Below, piece after piece: positions 8,292 through 15,725 of a stretch of DNA of 64,000 bases (its first letter is position 1; the number at the start of each line of letters is the position of its first letter). The stretch comes from a virus. The notes under the pieces were generated by a model. It did not search any database. It worked only from the letters and a program-made list of their open reading frames with translations, and was not told where the DNA came from. The stretch is from positions 186,001 through 250,000 of IMG/VR virus record IMGVR_UViG_3300032268_000832. One strand, given 5' to 3'. A program made the translations under genes and the position numbers.

Positions 8292-8642
8292 GGGGTTGGT
8301 TGGTTTTGATTGGGTATAGTCGTAAACTGTAAGCATGTAGTGCTAGATTGGAAGCACTTTAATCTGTCTATTAAACATTGAATTGACAACGATTTTATCG
8401 TATCTGAAAATTTCCTTGATGAAGCTGTAATGGTTTCTAACGGAGAGTTAGCAGTAGCTTAAAACTGCAAATAGTGGTAATCCACTTGATAGTGATAATT
8501 CACTAAATAATGGTACACCATTCATCTTTATTATTGGATGCCATCGATAATATATTCTGGCGCTAGAAGAAAAATTGTAGCTAAACATGTAGAAAACATT
8601 TGAAGAATACTCAAGACGCGGGTTCGATTCCCGTCAGCTCCT
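8292..8642 (+). ncRNA. ssrA: Transfer-messenger RNA
   Basis: About 350 nt. The 5' end GGGGTTGGTTGGTTTTGATT and the 3' end with GACGCGGGTTCGATTCCCGT and CAGCTCC give the tRNA-like acceptor (7 pairs, G3-U70 kept for alanine charging) and T arm. An internal frame closes with GELAVA and TAA at 8460-8462 and is open back to an in-frame TGA just before 8382, so the tag is at most 26 residues. The base after the acceptor is T rather than the usual A, and CCA is not encoded. tmRNA rescues stalled ribosomes and tags the product for proteolysis; clpP lies just upstream. Confidence 0.9.
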
Positions 8643-8734
8643 CGAGTACTTTTTTGGGTGTATTAGGTTAATTCTTATTATACTCAACTCTTTAAAAAGA
8701 TTCAGTTAATTTTACCGAAAACATACTGAAATAA

Positions 8735-8775
8735 AAACCCCTAGTAAATTGTCGCTTACTAGGGGTTTAACTTTT
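8735..8775. terminator. Terminator with 10-bp stem
   Basis: AAACCCCTAGTAA pairs with TTACTAGGGGTTT. It has T runs on both strands and could serve the tmRNA and the minus-strand mini-gene. Confidence 0.85.
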
Positions 8776-8787
8776 TAATGCAATACC

Positions 8788-8829
8788 TTATTTTTTAGGT
8801 GGTTTGCATCCACATCCTTTGTTTTTCAT
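8788..8829 (-). CDS. Possible 13-residue Cys-rich peptide
   Basis: Minus-strand ATG to TAA frame encoding MKNKGCGCKPPKK. It has its own ATATTTATA element upstream (8863-8871, minus) and a strong terminator after it, so it looks like a complete transcription unit. Function unknown; it could instead be a small RNA. Confidence 0.4.
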   Translation of the reverse strand: MKNKGCGCKPPKK

Positions 8830-8862
8830 AGTACTAATTATTTAATGAAGTGTTATAACAAT

Positions 8863-8871
8863 TATAAATAT
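8863..8871 (-). promoter_or_regulatory. ATATTTATA element
   Basis: Second-class promoter element read on the minus strand, 34 bases before the ATG of the 13-residue peptide. Confidence 0.4.
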
Positions 8872-8890
8872 CTTATAAAAAATATTAATT

Positions 8891-9115
8891 ATGTTTTTCG
8901 ATAAAAAATATACTGTCACATTCCTAAATAGTAAATGGGAAATTGTAAAATCTAATGTCAAATTAATCTCAATTCCACAAAGAAACGAATATATTTACAT
9001 TAATAATAAATATTACGATGTTATCAACGTGATTCATTCGATTGATAAAACACATAAAATACATATTGTTATAGAAGAAACTGAGGAAAAATATGATTTA
9101 AATAAAAAAAAATAA
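8891..9115 (+). CDS. Hypothetical protein, 74 aa
   Basis: 74 residues, beta-rich pattern, starts MFFDKKYTVTFLNSKW. No family recognised. Confidence 0.6.
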   Translation: MFFDKKYTVTFLNSKWEIVKSNVKLISIPQRNEYIYINNKYYDVINVIHSIDKTHKIHIVIEETEEKYDLNKKK

Positions 9116-9133
9116 AAAAAGTTGTAAAAAAAC

Positions 9134-9164
9134 TTGACATGAGTCGAAACTTTTAGTATCTTTG
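9134..9164 (+). promoter_or_regulatory. Strong host-type promoter of tRNA array 0
   Basis: TTGACA (9134) and TATCTTTG (9157-9164), very similar to the promoters of the three leader-peptide modules. Confidence 0.75.
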
Positions 9165-9175
9165 CATATATTTAT

Positions 9176-9586
9176 TACAATACGTTCTTAAACAACATAT
9201 CTAAAAAGATGATTTCTGCAAACAGATATCTACAACTATGAGAAGGAGTAACTAGTCTCCATCGGACATTACTGACAACATTGAAATACCATGAGTCGCT
9301 ATTGTCACACGAAAGTGAAAAAAACTGGGAGTGTTGTGAGGACACTTTAAATCTACTACCGTGAGCACGTTAGTCACGTAAAACAAAGCGAACTATCATC
9401 TTGAGATAACTTATATGGTTAAAGAATCTTTTCAGCAAACTAAAACTCTATTTTTAATTTGATAAAAAACACAGAAAAAAAGAGATTCTGACCAAAAGTG
9501 GTAGAAGTTAAGTCTTTATCTGAAAGATTGCCTTAAAAAGCATTTTCTAGGATAGCTGGTTCATAGCCAGCCTACCGCACTAACAT
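9176..9586 (+). other. Long noncoding leader before the initiator tRNA
   Basis: About 400 bases with no convincing gene. It holds a mini-frame ATG-AGA-AGG-AGT-AAC-TAG at 9238 resembling the ATG-AGA starts of the other array leaders but ending at once in TAG, a TTCAGCAA element (9423-9489), and a 7-base loop hairpin GCTGG-TTCATAG-CCAGC near 9559 that looks like an isolated Met anticodon arm. No terminator with a T run was seen. Role unknown. Confidence 0.5.
9423..9489 (+). repeat. TTCAGCAA stem element, copy A
   Basis: AGAATCT then TTTCAGCAAACTAAAAC, an AT-rich interior, an A run, then AGATTCT completing a 7-bp stem. One of four such elements, all inside tRNA arrays. Confidence 0.55.
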
Positions 9587-9659
9587 TGCGGGGTAGAGCA
9601 GTAGGTAGCTCGCAAGGCTCATAACCTTGAGGTCGTCCGTTCGAGTCGGGCCCCCGCTA
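9587..9659 (+). tRNA. Initiator tRNA-fMet (CAT)
   Basis: Full cloverleaf: acceptor TGCGGGG/CCCCGCT, D arm GAGC/GCTC, anticodon arm CAAGG-CTCATAA-CCTTG, T arm GTCCG/CGGGC, A73. Positions 1 and 72 are a T-T mismatch, the initiator hallmark, and the body resembles bacterial fMet tRNA. CCA not encoded. Confidence 0.88.
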
Positions 9660-9693
9660 CTGGAGACTTTTTTGTACTTTTCAGTTTTCTGAG

Positions 9694-9702
9694 ATATTTA
9701 TT
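9694..9702 (+). promoter_or_regulatory. ATATTTATT element
   Basis: Second-class element 15 bases before the GIY-YIG gene. Confidence 0.4.
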
Positions 9703-9717
9703 ATTAAAGAAATTGAA

Positions 9718-10377
9718 ATGGCAAGAAAAGAAAAAAACATACACTACATTTATAAAACAACGTGTAATATAACAGGACGATGGTACATCGGAATGCATAG
9801 CACGTATAACTTAGAAGATGGTTATATAGGTAGTGGTAAAACATTAAGACGTTCTATTAGAAAATACGGTAAAGAAAATCACACAAAAGAGATTCTAGAA
9901 TTTTTAGAAAATAGAGAAGAATTAGCTAAAAGAGAAAAAGAAATTGTTAATAAAGAATTAATTTCAGATTCCAAATGTATGAATTTGGCTCTTGGTGGTG
10001 AAGGTGGTGGTTTTATCAATGAAGAACATATGTTTAAATGTGTTAAAGCTGGTAGAAAAAAAACTGACGAAGTTTTAAAAGAAAAGTTCGGTGGTGATGA
10101 AAACTGGTTAAGTAGATTCAATTCTCATGTTAATAAAATAGCTTGGGAAAATGAAGAATACAGACAGAATAAATTAAAAAATCTAGATTGGACTGGTAAA
10201 AATCATGCTGAAGAATCTAAACGTTTAATCTCTGAAAAAAGAAAAGGTACTGGTATTGGTGAAACAAATAGTCAATACGGTACGTGTTGGATAACCAGAG
10301 ACGGTGCTAACAAAAAGATAAAAAAAGAAAACCTTGAAACTTATCTGAACGAAGGTTGGGTTAAGGGTAGAAAATAA
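9718..10377 (+). CDS. GIY-YIG homing endonuclease (Seg-like)
   Basis: 219 residues. The GIY-YIG nuclease domain covers residues ~8-95: YIYKTTCNITGRWYIGMHST, GYIGSG, then a conserved LGGEGGG. The rest is a basic DNA-binding region. Free-standing enzymes of this type (T4 Seg family) cut related genomes and copy themselves in. It lies between two initiator-type tRNA genes, so a tRNA array was probably its landing site. Confidence 0.85.
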   Translation: MARKEKNIHYIYKTTCNITGRWYIGMHSTYNLEDGYIGSGKTLRRSIRKYGKENHTKEILEFLENREELAKREKEIVNKELISDSKCMNLALGGEGGGFINEEHMFKCVKAGRKKTDEVLKEKFGGDENWLSRFNSHVNKIAWENEEYRQNKLKNLDWTGKNHAEESKRLISEKRKGTGIGETNSQYGTCWITRDGANKKIKKENLETYLNEGWVKGRK

Positions 10378-10384
10378 AATACAT

Positions 10385-10471
10385 CGCGGAATGGTGGAAA
10401 TGGTAACATGCTAGGCTCATAACCTAGAGGAGCAGTAACACTGTGTTGTAGGTTCGAATCCTACTTCCGCA
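10385..10471 (+). tRNA. Initiator-like tRNA (CAT) with long variable arm
   Basis: Acceptor CGCGGAA/TTCCGCA with a C1-A72 mismatch and A73 as in bacterial initiators; anticodon arm CTAGG-CTCATAA-CCTAG; T arm GTAGG/CCTAC. Between them is a ~20-base variable arm (AGCAGT-AAC-ACTGT hairpin), which CAT tRNAs normally lack. Could be a remodelled Leu-type tRNA. Confidence 0.75.
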
Positions 10472-10477
10472 ACTAGA

Positions 10478-10525
10478 AGAATAGATTCAGCAATTTAATG
10501 TTTAGGATACAAAAAAGACTATTCT
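10478..10525 (+). repeat. TTCAGCAA stem element, copy B
   Basis: AGAATAG-ATTCAGCAATTTAA, a short interior, CAAAAAAGA, then CTATTCT pairing with the first seven bases. Directly follows the long-arm initiator tRNA. Confidence 0.55.
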
Positions 10526-10536
10526 GTAAAAATTAA

Positions 10537-10559
10537 AACCCATAGCAATATGGGTTTTT
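10537..10559 (+). terminator. Terminator ending tRNA array 0
   Basis: AACCCATAGCAATATGGGTTTTT: CCCATA/TATGGG stem followed by T run. Confidence 0.75.
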
Positions 10560-10597
10560 CTATTTAAACTAATAATTAATTTAAAACACAAAAACCA

Positions 10598-11275
10598 ATG
10601 GAAAAGATTAAACTTGAAATTCGTGGTGCAGAGGGCGGGACCGATGCAAAGCTATTGGTGTGTGAAATGAAAGACATTTACACCAAAGCAGCAAACATTA
10701 ATAACATCGGATGAATAACCGATGAAGAAAGAGATGGCTATGTTAGCATATGACTAACTGGTAAAAATGTCAAAAAAATCTTCGAAAACGAAATTGGTAA
10801 CCACAGGTGGCAAAGAGTCCCACCAACCGAACGTAAGGGAAGAGTCCACACTAGTTCAATAACAGTAGCACTTATGCAAGAAAACGATTACAAAGAAGTA
10901 GAGATACATCCAAGTGAATATCGTTTAGAAACAACTAGAGGGACTGGTCCAGGTGGGCAGCACCGCAACACTACTGACTCTACAGTAATTGTAACTCATG
11001 AAGCAACAGGTATTAAAGTTGTAAGAAACGGAAGATGCCAACATAAAAATAAAGAAGAAGCTCTTGTCGAATTAAAAAAACGAGTAAACGATTTTTATAG
11101 AAGCGGTCATGATAATGAAGCTAGTGAACAAAGAAAAGACCAAATCGGGAAGGGTGATAGAGGTGATAAACGAAGAACCTACAGAGTTAAAGATGGTGTT
11201 GTAATCGACCATATCACAGAAAAGACTGCAAATATAAAAGACATATACAGAGGTAAAATACAATTACTATCGTAA
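10598..11275 (+). CDS. RF1-like release factor with two in-frame UGA codons
   Basis: From ATG 10598 to TAA 11275 the frame encodes 225 residues if TGA at 10712 (codon 39) and 10751 (codon 52) are read. The product matches domains 2-4 of class I release factors: [43 protein letters not shown] with the catalytic GGQ, and QHKNKEEAL. The PPT tripeptide matches the RF1 type, which reads UAA and UAG, not UGA. Codon 39 aligns with a Trp conserved in RF1 (RRW), so UGA-to-Trp is the likely reading. The domain 1 part of RF1 is missing. Either expression depends on UGA readthrough or the gene is decaying. Confidence 0.75.
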
Positions 11276-11286
11276 TAAAAAAAAAA

Positions 11287-11310
11287 GGGTGAAATTTTCA
11301 CCCTTTTTTA
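11287..11310 (+). terminator. Terminator after the release factor gene
   Basis: GGGTGAAATTTTCACCC hairpin with an A run before and seven T after. Confidence 0.9.
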
Positions 11311-11334
11311 TTTGTACATAAGTAAAAAAATCGG

Positions 11335-11342
11335 TATCTTTG
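11335..11342 (+). promoter_or_regulatory. Host-type -7 element TATCTTTG
   Basis: CGGTATCTTTG, 17 bases before the ATG at 11360. Confidence 0.6.
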
Positions 11343-11359
11343 TAAAAAAATCTTTAAAT

Positions 11360-11554
11360 ATGAAAAACAATCCTTTAATTATTGTTATTTTTTGGATATT
11401 ATGGGTGGTTGGGTTAGATTACATTTCCGAGTATGTGATTAGCAGACCAACAGACGGTTCTGTTCAATTCTTATCCTTAATCTTTGTATTAGCAATGACT
11501 GTATTGTTAGTTAAAAAGACTTATTTGTATATTATTAACAATTTAAATAAATAA
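11360..11554 (+). CDS. Small membrane protein, 64 aa
   Basis: 64 residues from ATG 11360 (MKNNPLIIVIFWILW); an upstream TTG start would overlap the promoter. Two hydrophobic segments, about residues 4-22 and 36-52. No family recognised. Five bases before the SPFH gene, so it may be its partner. Confidence 0.6.
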   Translation: MKNNPLIIVIFWILWVVGLDYISEYVISRPTDGSVQFLSLIFVLAMTVLLVKKTYLYIINNLNK

Positions 11555-11559
11555 AAACC

Positions 11560-12498
11560 ATGATTTCAACAATTATTATTGTTTTATCGCTAATAATGGC
11601 GATAGTAATCGCTCTTTCCACAAGGGAATCGAGCACAAAACAAACCAACTGGGGAACAGAATTTAATAGTGTTTGGTTAATTAAACCAATACTAATATTA
11701 GTTTTGGGCCTTACGTTAGGTTTTACTCAACCTTACAAATTAGATAGGGTCGATGCTGGTAACGTAGGTATCAAAGTCAACTTATCTGGTGATGCACGCG
11801 GTGTATCAAAGTATGAATACAAAACTGGTTGGGTAGTATTCAATACATGGACTGAACAACTTTATCAGTTTCCAGTTTTCCAACAAACTATTGGATATGA
11901 AAAACAACAAGTTATAACCAAAGGTGGTTTCCCAGCGACAATTCACCCAAGTTTTAACTATTCATTAAAAGCTGGTGCTGTTGGTGATATGTTCCAGAAT
12001 TTACGTTTGGATATTAAATCAGTAGAACAAGGTTGGTTACAAACAGCCATAGTTGGTGCTATTAATGACGTTGCTAATAAATGGGAGGTTGATAAAATCT
12101 TTAACGAGCGTGAACAATTTGAAGCTGCGATTAAAACTGAATGTAACAAGCGTTTATCTAAATGGTTTACCGTGTCACAATTAAGAACAAACATTGTTCC
12201 ACCACAATCCTTACAAGAAACAATTATAGCTAAAACTAGAGCGATTCAACAAGCACAAGCTGAGGACCAAAAAGCTCTTACAGCTGAAGCTGAAGCTAGA
12301 AAGAAAGTGGCTATTGCTAATGGTGATGCACAACAAACAATTATCGCGGCTAAAGCACAAGCAGAAGCTATGAGAATTAGAAAACAAGAAATCACTCCGT
12401 TGTATGTTGAATACTTAAAATGGATTGACATCAACCCTAACACACCAAGGGTACCACAAGTTGTGGGTAGCACAGCAGTGTTAAACCAACTTAAATAA
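11560..12498 (+). CDS. SPFH/Band 7 (prohibitin-like) membrane protein
   Basis: 312 residues. Two N-terminal hydrophobic segments (MISTIIIVLSLIMAIVIAL and PILILVLGLTLGF), then an SPFH domain from about residue 65 (VDAGNVGIKVNLSGDARGVSKYE), then a long Ala/Gln/Glu-rich helix around 215-285 typical of the family coiled coil. SPFH proteins form membrane rings and scaffold proteases. Membrane protection during infection is plausible. Confidence 0.85.
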   Translation: MISTIIIVLSLIMAIVIALSTRESSTKQTNWGTEFNSVWLIKPILILVLGLTLGFTQPYKLDRVDAGNVGIKVNLSGDARGVSKYEYKTGWVVFNTWTEQLYQFPVFQQTIGYEKQQVITKGGFPATIHPSFNYSLKAGAVGDMFQNLRLDIKSVEQGWLQTAIVGAINDVANKWEVDKIFNEREQFEAAIKTECNKRLSKWFTVSQLRTNIVPPQSLQETIIAKTRAIQQAQAEDQKALTAEAEARKKVAIANGDAQQTIIAAKAQAEAMRIRKQEITPLYVEYLKWIDINPNTPRVPQVVGSTAVLNQLK

Positions 12499-12551
12499 AC
12501 CAAGAACTCTACTGTGAAAGGTAGGGTTTCTTCTAATTTAAAAAAATAGAT

Positions 12552-13055
12552 ATGTTTAAAAAAATGCTTATTATAGGTCACGCTCGCCACGCGAAAGATA
12601 CGTTAGCTGAAATATGGCGAGATAATTATGGTCTTACGTTCAAATCATCATCACAAGCTGCTGCTGATATTTTCTTGTATGACACCTTAAAAGACAAGTA
12701 TGGTTATACAACACCAGAAGAATGTTTCGAGGATAGAGTAAACCACAGAGCTGAATGGAAACAATTGATTTGTGATTACAACAAAGACGACAGAGCTAGA
12801 TTAGCTAAGAGTATACTAGAACAATCAGATTGTTATGTAGGTATGCGTGATAGAGAAGAAATAAACGAGTGTATGCGCCAAGGGTTGTTTGATATAATCA
12901 TTTGGGTTGACGCATCAGAAAGATTACCGTTGGAAGACCCTTCATCATTTGATATTGACAAAACATGCGCTGATATCATCATTGAAAACAATGGAACTTT
13001 CGAAGAATTCAAAGAGAAAGTTTTAAGACTTGGAAAATTTTTGAAAAAAAATTAG
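12552..13055 (+). CDS. Deoxynucleotide monophosphate kinase-like protein
   Basis: 167 residues. The N-terminal IIGHARHAKDTLAEIW resembles the variant P-loop GHARHGKDT seen in phage dNMP kinases. A DCYVGMRDREE segment and IIIWVDAS fit a nucleotide-kinase fold. Likely supplies dNTP precursors. Ends in TAG. Confidence 0.7.
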   Translation: MFKKMLIIGHARHAKDTLAEIWRDNYGLTFKSSSQAAADIFLYDTLKDKYGYTTPEECFEDRVNHRAEWKQLICDYNKDDRARLAKSILEQSDCYVGMRDREEINECMRQGLFDIIIWVDASERLPLEDPSSFDIDKTCADIIIENNGTFEEFKEKVLRLGKFLKKN

Positions 13056-13063
13056 AAAAAAAG

Positions 13064-13094
13064 TTGCACAATTAAAAAAGTTGTGGTATCTTTG
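13064..13094 (+). promoter_or_regulatory. Host-type promoter for the CTA tRNA
   Basis: TTGCA (13064) and TATCTTTG (13087-13094), 12 bases before the tRNA 5' end. Confidence 0.75.
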
Positions 13095-13105
13095 TATCAC
13101 AATAA

Positions 13106-13178
13106 GGTTCTATAGTATTAACGTGAATACGCCCGCCTCTAAAACGGAGAAATATCGGTTCGAGTCCGATTAGAACTA
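13106..13178 (+). tRNA. Amber-suppressor-like tRNA (anticodon CTA)
   Basis: 73 nt: acceptor GGTTCTA/TAGAACT (G1-U72 wobble), D stem GTAT/ATAC, T arm ATCGG-TTCGAGT-CCGAT, A73. The anticodon loop CTCTAAA gives anticodon CTA, reading UAG. The anticodon stem has three central pairs with C-A mismatches at both ends; the D loop lacks the usual GG. Amino acid identity cannot be read from the sequence. The next gene has UAG at codon 3. Confidence 0.7.
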
Positions 13179-13238
13179 CAAACACTTTACATTTTTTAGA
13201 AAAATGATATATTTATAAACAAAAAACAAATAGAACAA

Positions 13239-13589
13239 ATGACTTAGATTAACAATCAAAAATTAAGAGTTGTCACAAGACGTGACTTACCAATTTCCAC
13301 ACAAGCGGTGCAATCGGCACACGCAGCCATTGATTTTCAACATGACCACCCAGAAGTGGCATCACAATGGCAAACAAAATCAAATTATTTAGCATTATTA
13401 ACTGTCGCTGATGAAGAAGAGTTAATCAAATTGATTACCAAAGCTATCTTTATTGGTATCAAACACACTATTTTCCGTGAACCAGATTTGGGTAACGTGA
13501 TTACAGCAGTAGCCTTTGAACCAACAGACGCGGCTAAAAAACTTACCAGTTCATGTCCGTTATTAGGAAAGGAGGTTCAATATGCTTAA
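13239..13589 (+). CDS. Peptidyl-tRNA hydrolase 2-like protein, UAG at codon 3
   Basis: From ATG 13239 the frame reads ATG-ACT-TAG-ATT and then codes without interruption. The family-conserved N-terminal strand KLRVVTRRDLPISTQAVQ lies entirely before the first downstream GTG (13308), so starting there would delete an essential part. About 115 residues; VQSAHAAIDF and FREPDLGNVITAVAF match PTH2/PTRHD1-type enzymes, which free tRNA from peptidyl-tRNA. Full length needs UAG readthrough (a CTA tRNA is 61 bases upstream) or initiation at the ATT after the UAG. Confidence 0.75.
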
Positions 13590-13839
13590 TATTCAATCCA
13601 GAACAGAAATCATTTTCCATTTTAACAAAATGTCTTTACAAGACCCTAGTATACCTATGTGGGTAATCAAAGCCAAGGGTGAAACATATTATGTAGACCA
13701 CGTAGATATGGAATCTGGTGTAGGTTTTACTACCAAAGAAACACCAGACAACCCAAGTACAAAGGGTTCTATTAAATTCAAAGCTAAATTGAAAATTGAA
13801 AAAATAAACAATAGGGTAGTCGCAACGATTTACCCTTAA
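13582..13839 (+). CDS. Hypothetical protein, 85 aa
   Basis: 85 residues, beta-rich, starts MLNIQSRTEIIFHFNK and overlaps the PTH2 gene by 8 bases. An AGGAGG sequence lies 9 bases upstream, a rare Shine-Dalgarno-like match in this window. No family recognised. Confidence 0.6.
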   Translation: MLNIQSRTEIIFHFNKMSLQDPSIPMWVIKAKGETYYVDHVDMESGVGFTTKETPDNPSTKGSIKFKAKLKIEKINNRVVATIYP

Positions 13840-13845
13840 TTAAAT

Positions 13846-13915
13846 GGTTTGGTGACCGAGTGGTAGGTACAGTTCCGCAAGAACTGGCACGGTGGTTCGA
13901 ATCCACCCCAAACCT
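13846..13915 (+). tRNA. tRNA-Cys (GCA)
   Basis: Acceptor GGTTTGG/CCAAACC perfect; anticodon arm CAGTT-CCGCAAG-AACTG, anticodon GCA; T arm GGTGG/CCACC; discriminator T, specific to Cys tRNA. Position 33 is C rather than U. Confidence 0.85.
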
Positions 13916-14049
13916 CTAATAATAATTTAAAACATAGAAATCATGATGTAGATTGCAAGACCACCGAATTAAGTTTATTATAACTTGGACATTATCTTGG
14001 ACAACTTGTCCAACTACTAACAATTATAATAAATTTAAAAAGAAAACAA

Positions 14050-14463
14050 ATGAAAACACAAGAACAAGTTCAACAAGAATTGAATACATATTTAAACAAA
14101 ACAGCACAACACGTGTTTGTAAAAACAATAAACGATAAAAAAGTAGTATTTAGACTTTTTGATGTTAAAACAAAAGATGGTAAAACCTATTGGATGGGTT
14201 TATTATTAAATGAAGATTTAACCCCAAACAGAATAAACATCCAAGTCAATATTGATGGTTGGTCAAGTTCTAACGCTAAGAATGGTCTTAAACACCTTAT
14301 GTTTTTGAATCAAGGTTACATGAGTGTTAGACTTAAAAGAAAAACACAACCTATCATTGATAGTTTAAAAGAAATTGTTGCGTCAATGGACGCTCCAGAT
14401 GTAAATTGGAGAGTGATGGAACAATACAAAAAAGATTTAATTGAAAAGCTACATGTAGCGTAA
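14050..14463 (+). CDS. Hypothetical protein, 137 aa
   Basis: 137 residues, soluble, starts MKTQEQVQQELNTYLNK. No family recognised. The 130 bases before it contain ATG-ATG-TAG at 13943 and a perfect TTGGACA/TGTCCAA hairpin near 14000, but no gene. Confidence 0.65.
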   Translation: MKTQEQVQQELNTYLNKTAQHVFVKTINDKKVVFRLFDVKTKDGKTYWMGLLLNEDLTPNRINIQVNIDGWSSSNAKNGLKHLMFLNQGYMSVRLKRKTQPIIDSLKEIVASMDAPDVNWRVMEQYKKDLIEKLHVA

Positions 14464-14470
14464 TAAATTA

Positions 14471-14491
14471 GGGCCACTGAGGCCCTTTTTT
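14471..14491 (+). terminator. Rho-independent terminator
   Basis: GGGCCACTGAGGCCC followed by T run. Confidence 0.85.
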
Positions 14492-14501
14492 ATTTTATTG
14501 A

Positions 14502-14510
14502 ATATTTATA
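14502..14510 (+). promoter_or_regulatory. ATATTTATA element
   Basis: Second-class element 3 bases before the start of the metallopeptidase-like gene. Confidence 0.45.
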
Positions 14511-14513
14511 GGT

Positions 14514-15725
14514 ATGAAAGATACGATTAAACAATTACTTAGAGAGGCATTAGGTGTGCCAGACAATATAACAAATGTTGGTGTTGAAGTTTATAATAAA
14601 GTTTTAGATTATTTAAACCAACAACCAGCAGATATGCTTATGACTGATATTCCAAATAAAATTAAAATAACTGGTGAGTATAAAGTTGGTGATGCTGTGT
14701 TTAATAAAGTTAAACTTAAATTAAATACTAAGGTATTAAACCGTCATGACAACAATTTACCTAAAGTTTATGGTATGGCTTTTAGAAATAAAAGCGAGTT
14801 TGATGTTCAATTATTTAGAAATATTTCTGTAGGTAAAGACGGCTCTGTTTATCTATTCATTGAAATTGCAATAAACAAAACAACAACGGTAGAAGAAGTA
14901 TTAGAAGAATTTGCTAAAGAAAAGATTAAATTAACAATGGCTTTAACTCATGAGTTAAAACATGCTTACGATATGTATAAAAAGAAAGTGTCTAAAATAC
15001 ATAGAAATAGTGAATATGGTGTTTTTACCGATATGAGAACAAACATACCACCTTTGGACCAATTTATACATGATTTATATTTTACTACTAATGCTGAAAA
15101 TTTAGTTAGAGCAACAGAAGTAGCATCAAATATAGAACAAGTAGGTATCACCAAAAAACAATTTTTAAATTTTTTGGAAACTGATGACACGTATCAAAAC
15201 CTAAAAAGGATAAATTCATTCTCTTTAGATGAGTTGATAAATGAATTGAAACAACACAAAGATAGGATAATTAAGGTGTTGGATGATGCTGGGTACAAAA
15301 TACCTTCATCTGAGGATGATTTAATTAGTCTTTTATTGAAACTTACATATGAATTAATACAAAAGCGTAAATTTGAGTCTTATAAAGCCGCTGCTAGATT
15401 AAATGTCCCTTTTGTTGCTATGTTATTACAAGGTGATTCGGTTTCTAGAAAAGAAATTAAAGATTATGTTGACACTTTAAAACGATTTGATAATTATCAA
15501 CAGTTCTTCAATTATGAACAAAAAAACTTTAAAACCGTAACCGATAAGTTATTAAAGAAAATTCATAAATTATACGCTATGGCAAAAGATGATAACCAGT
15601 CAGATGTAATGCAAAAAATAAACGCTAGAACAACCAATGAATCTATTTTAGATTGGGATTTATACTACGAAGCAAATAACATAAGTGAAACAAACCCTTT
15701 TAAAAAAAATGAAGAATTTAATTAA
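14514..15725 (+). CDS. Predicted packaged metallopeptidase-like protein
   Basis: 403 residues. N-terminus MKDTIKQLLREA, the recurring tag with an LxE site. A zinc-peptidase HExxH motif lies in LTHELKHAYDMY near residue 145. The remainder is helical with no family I can name. The tag and ATATTTATA element suggest a late protein packaged in the capsid (inference). Its 3' end overlaps the next tagged gene by 17 bases. Confidence 0.7.
   Translation: MKDTIKQLLREALGVPDNITNVGVEVYNKVLDYLNQQPADMLMTDIPNKIKITGEYKVGDAVFNKVKLKLNTKVLNRHDNNLPKVYGMAFRNKSEFDVQLFRNISVGKDGSVYLFIEIAINKTTTVEEVLEEFAKEKIKLTMALTHELKHAYDMYKKKVSKIHRNSEYGVFTDMRTNIPPLDQFIHDLYFTTNAENLVRATEVASNIEQVGITKKQFLNFLETDDTYQNLKRINSFSLDELINELKQHKDRIIKVLDDAGYKIPSSEDDLISLLLKLTYELIQKRKFESYKAAARLNVPFVAMLLQGDSVSRKEIKDYVDTLKRFDNYQQFFNYEQKNFKTVTDKLLKKIHKLYAMAKDDNQSDVMQKINARTTNESILDWDLYYEANNISETNPFKKNEEFN

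Noticed and set aside
9210-9370. Frame that would be open if UGA were Trp (MISANRYLQL, TGA, EGVTSLHR)
   Set aside because: Composition and conservation give no support, and it overlaps structured RNA; kept only as a note beside the UGA question.
13953-14138. 61-codon frame overlapping the start of the 14050 gene
   Set aside because: Low-complexity Thr/Asn/Lys composition in another frame of a better-supported gene.
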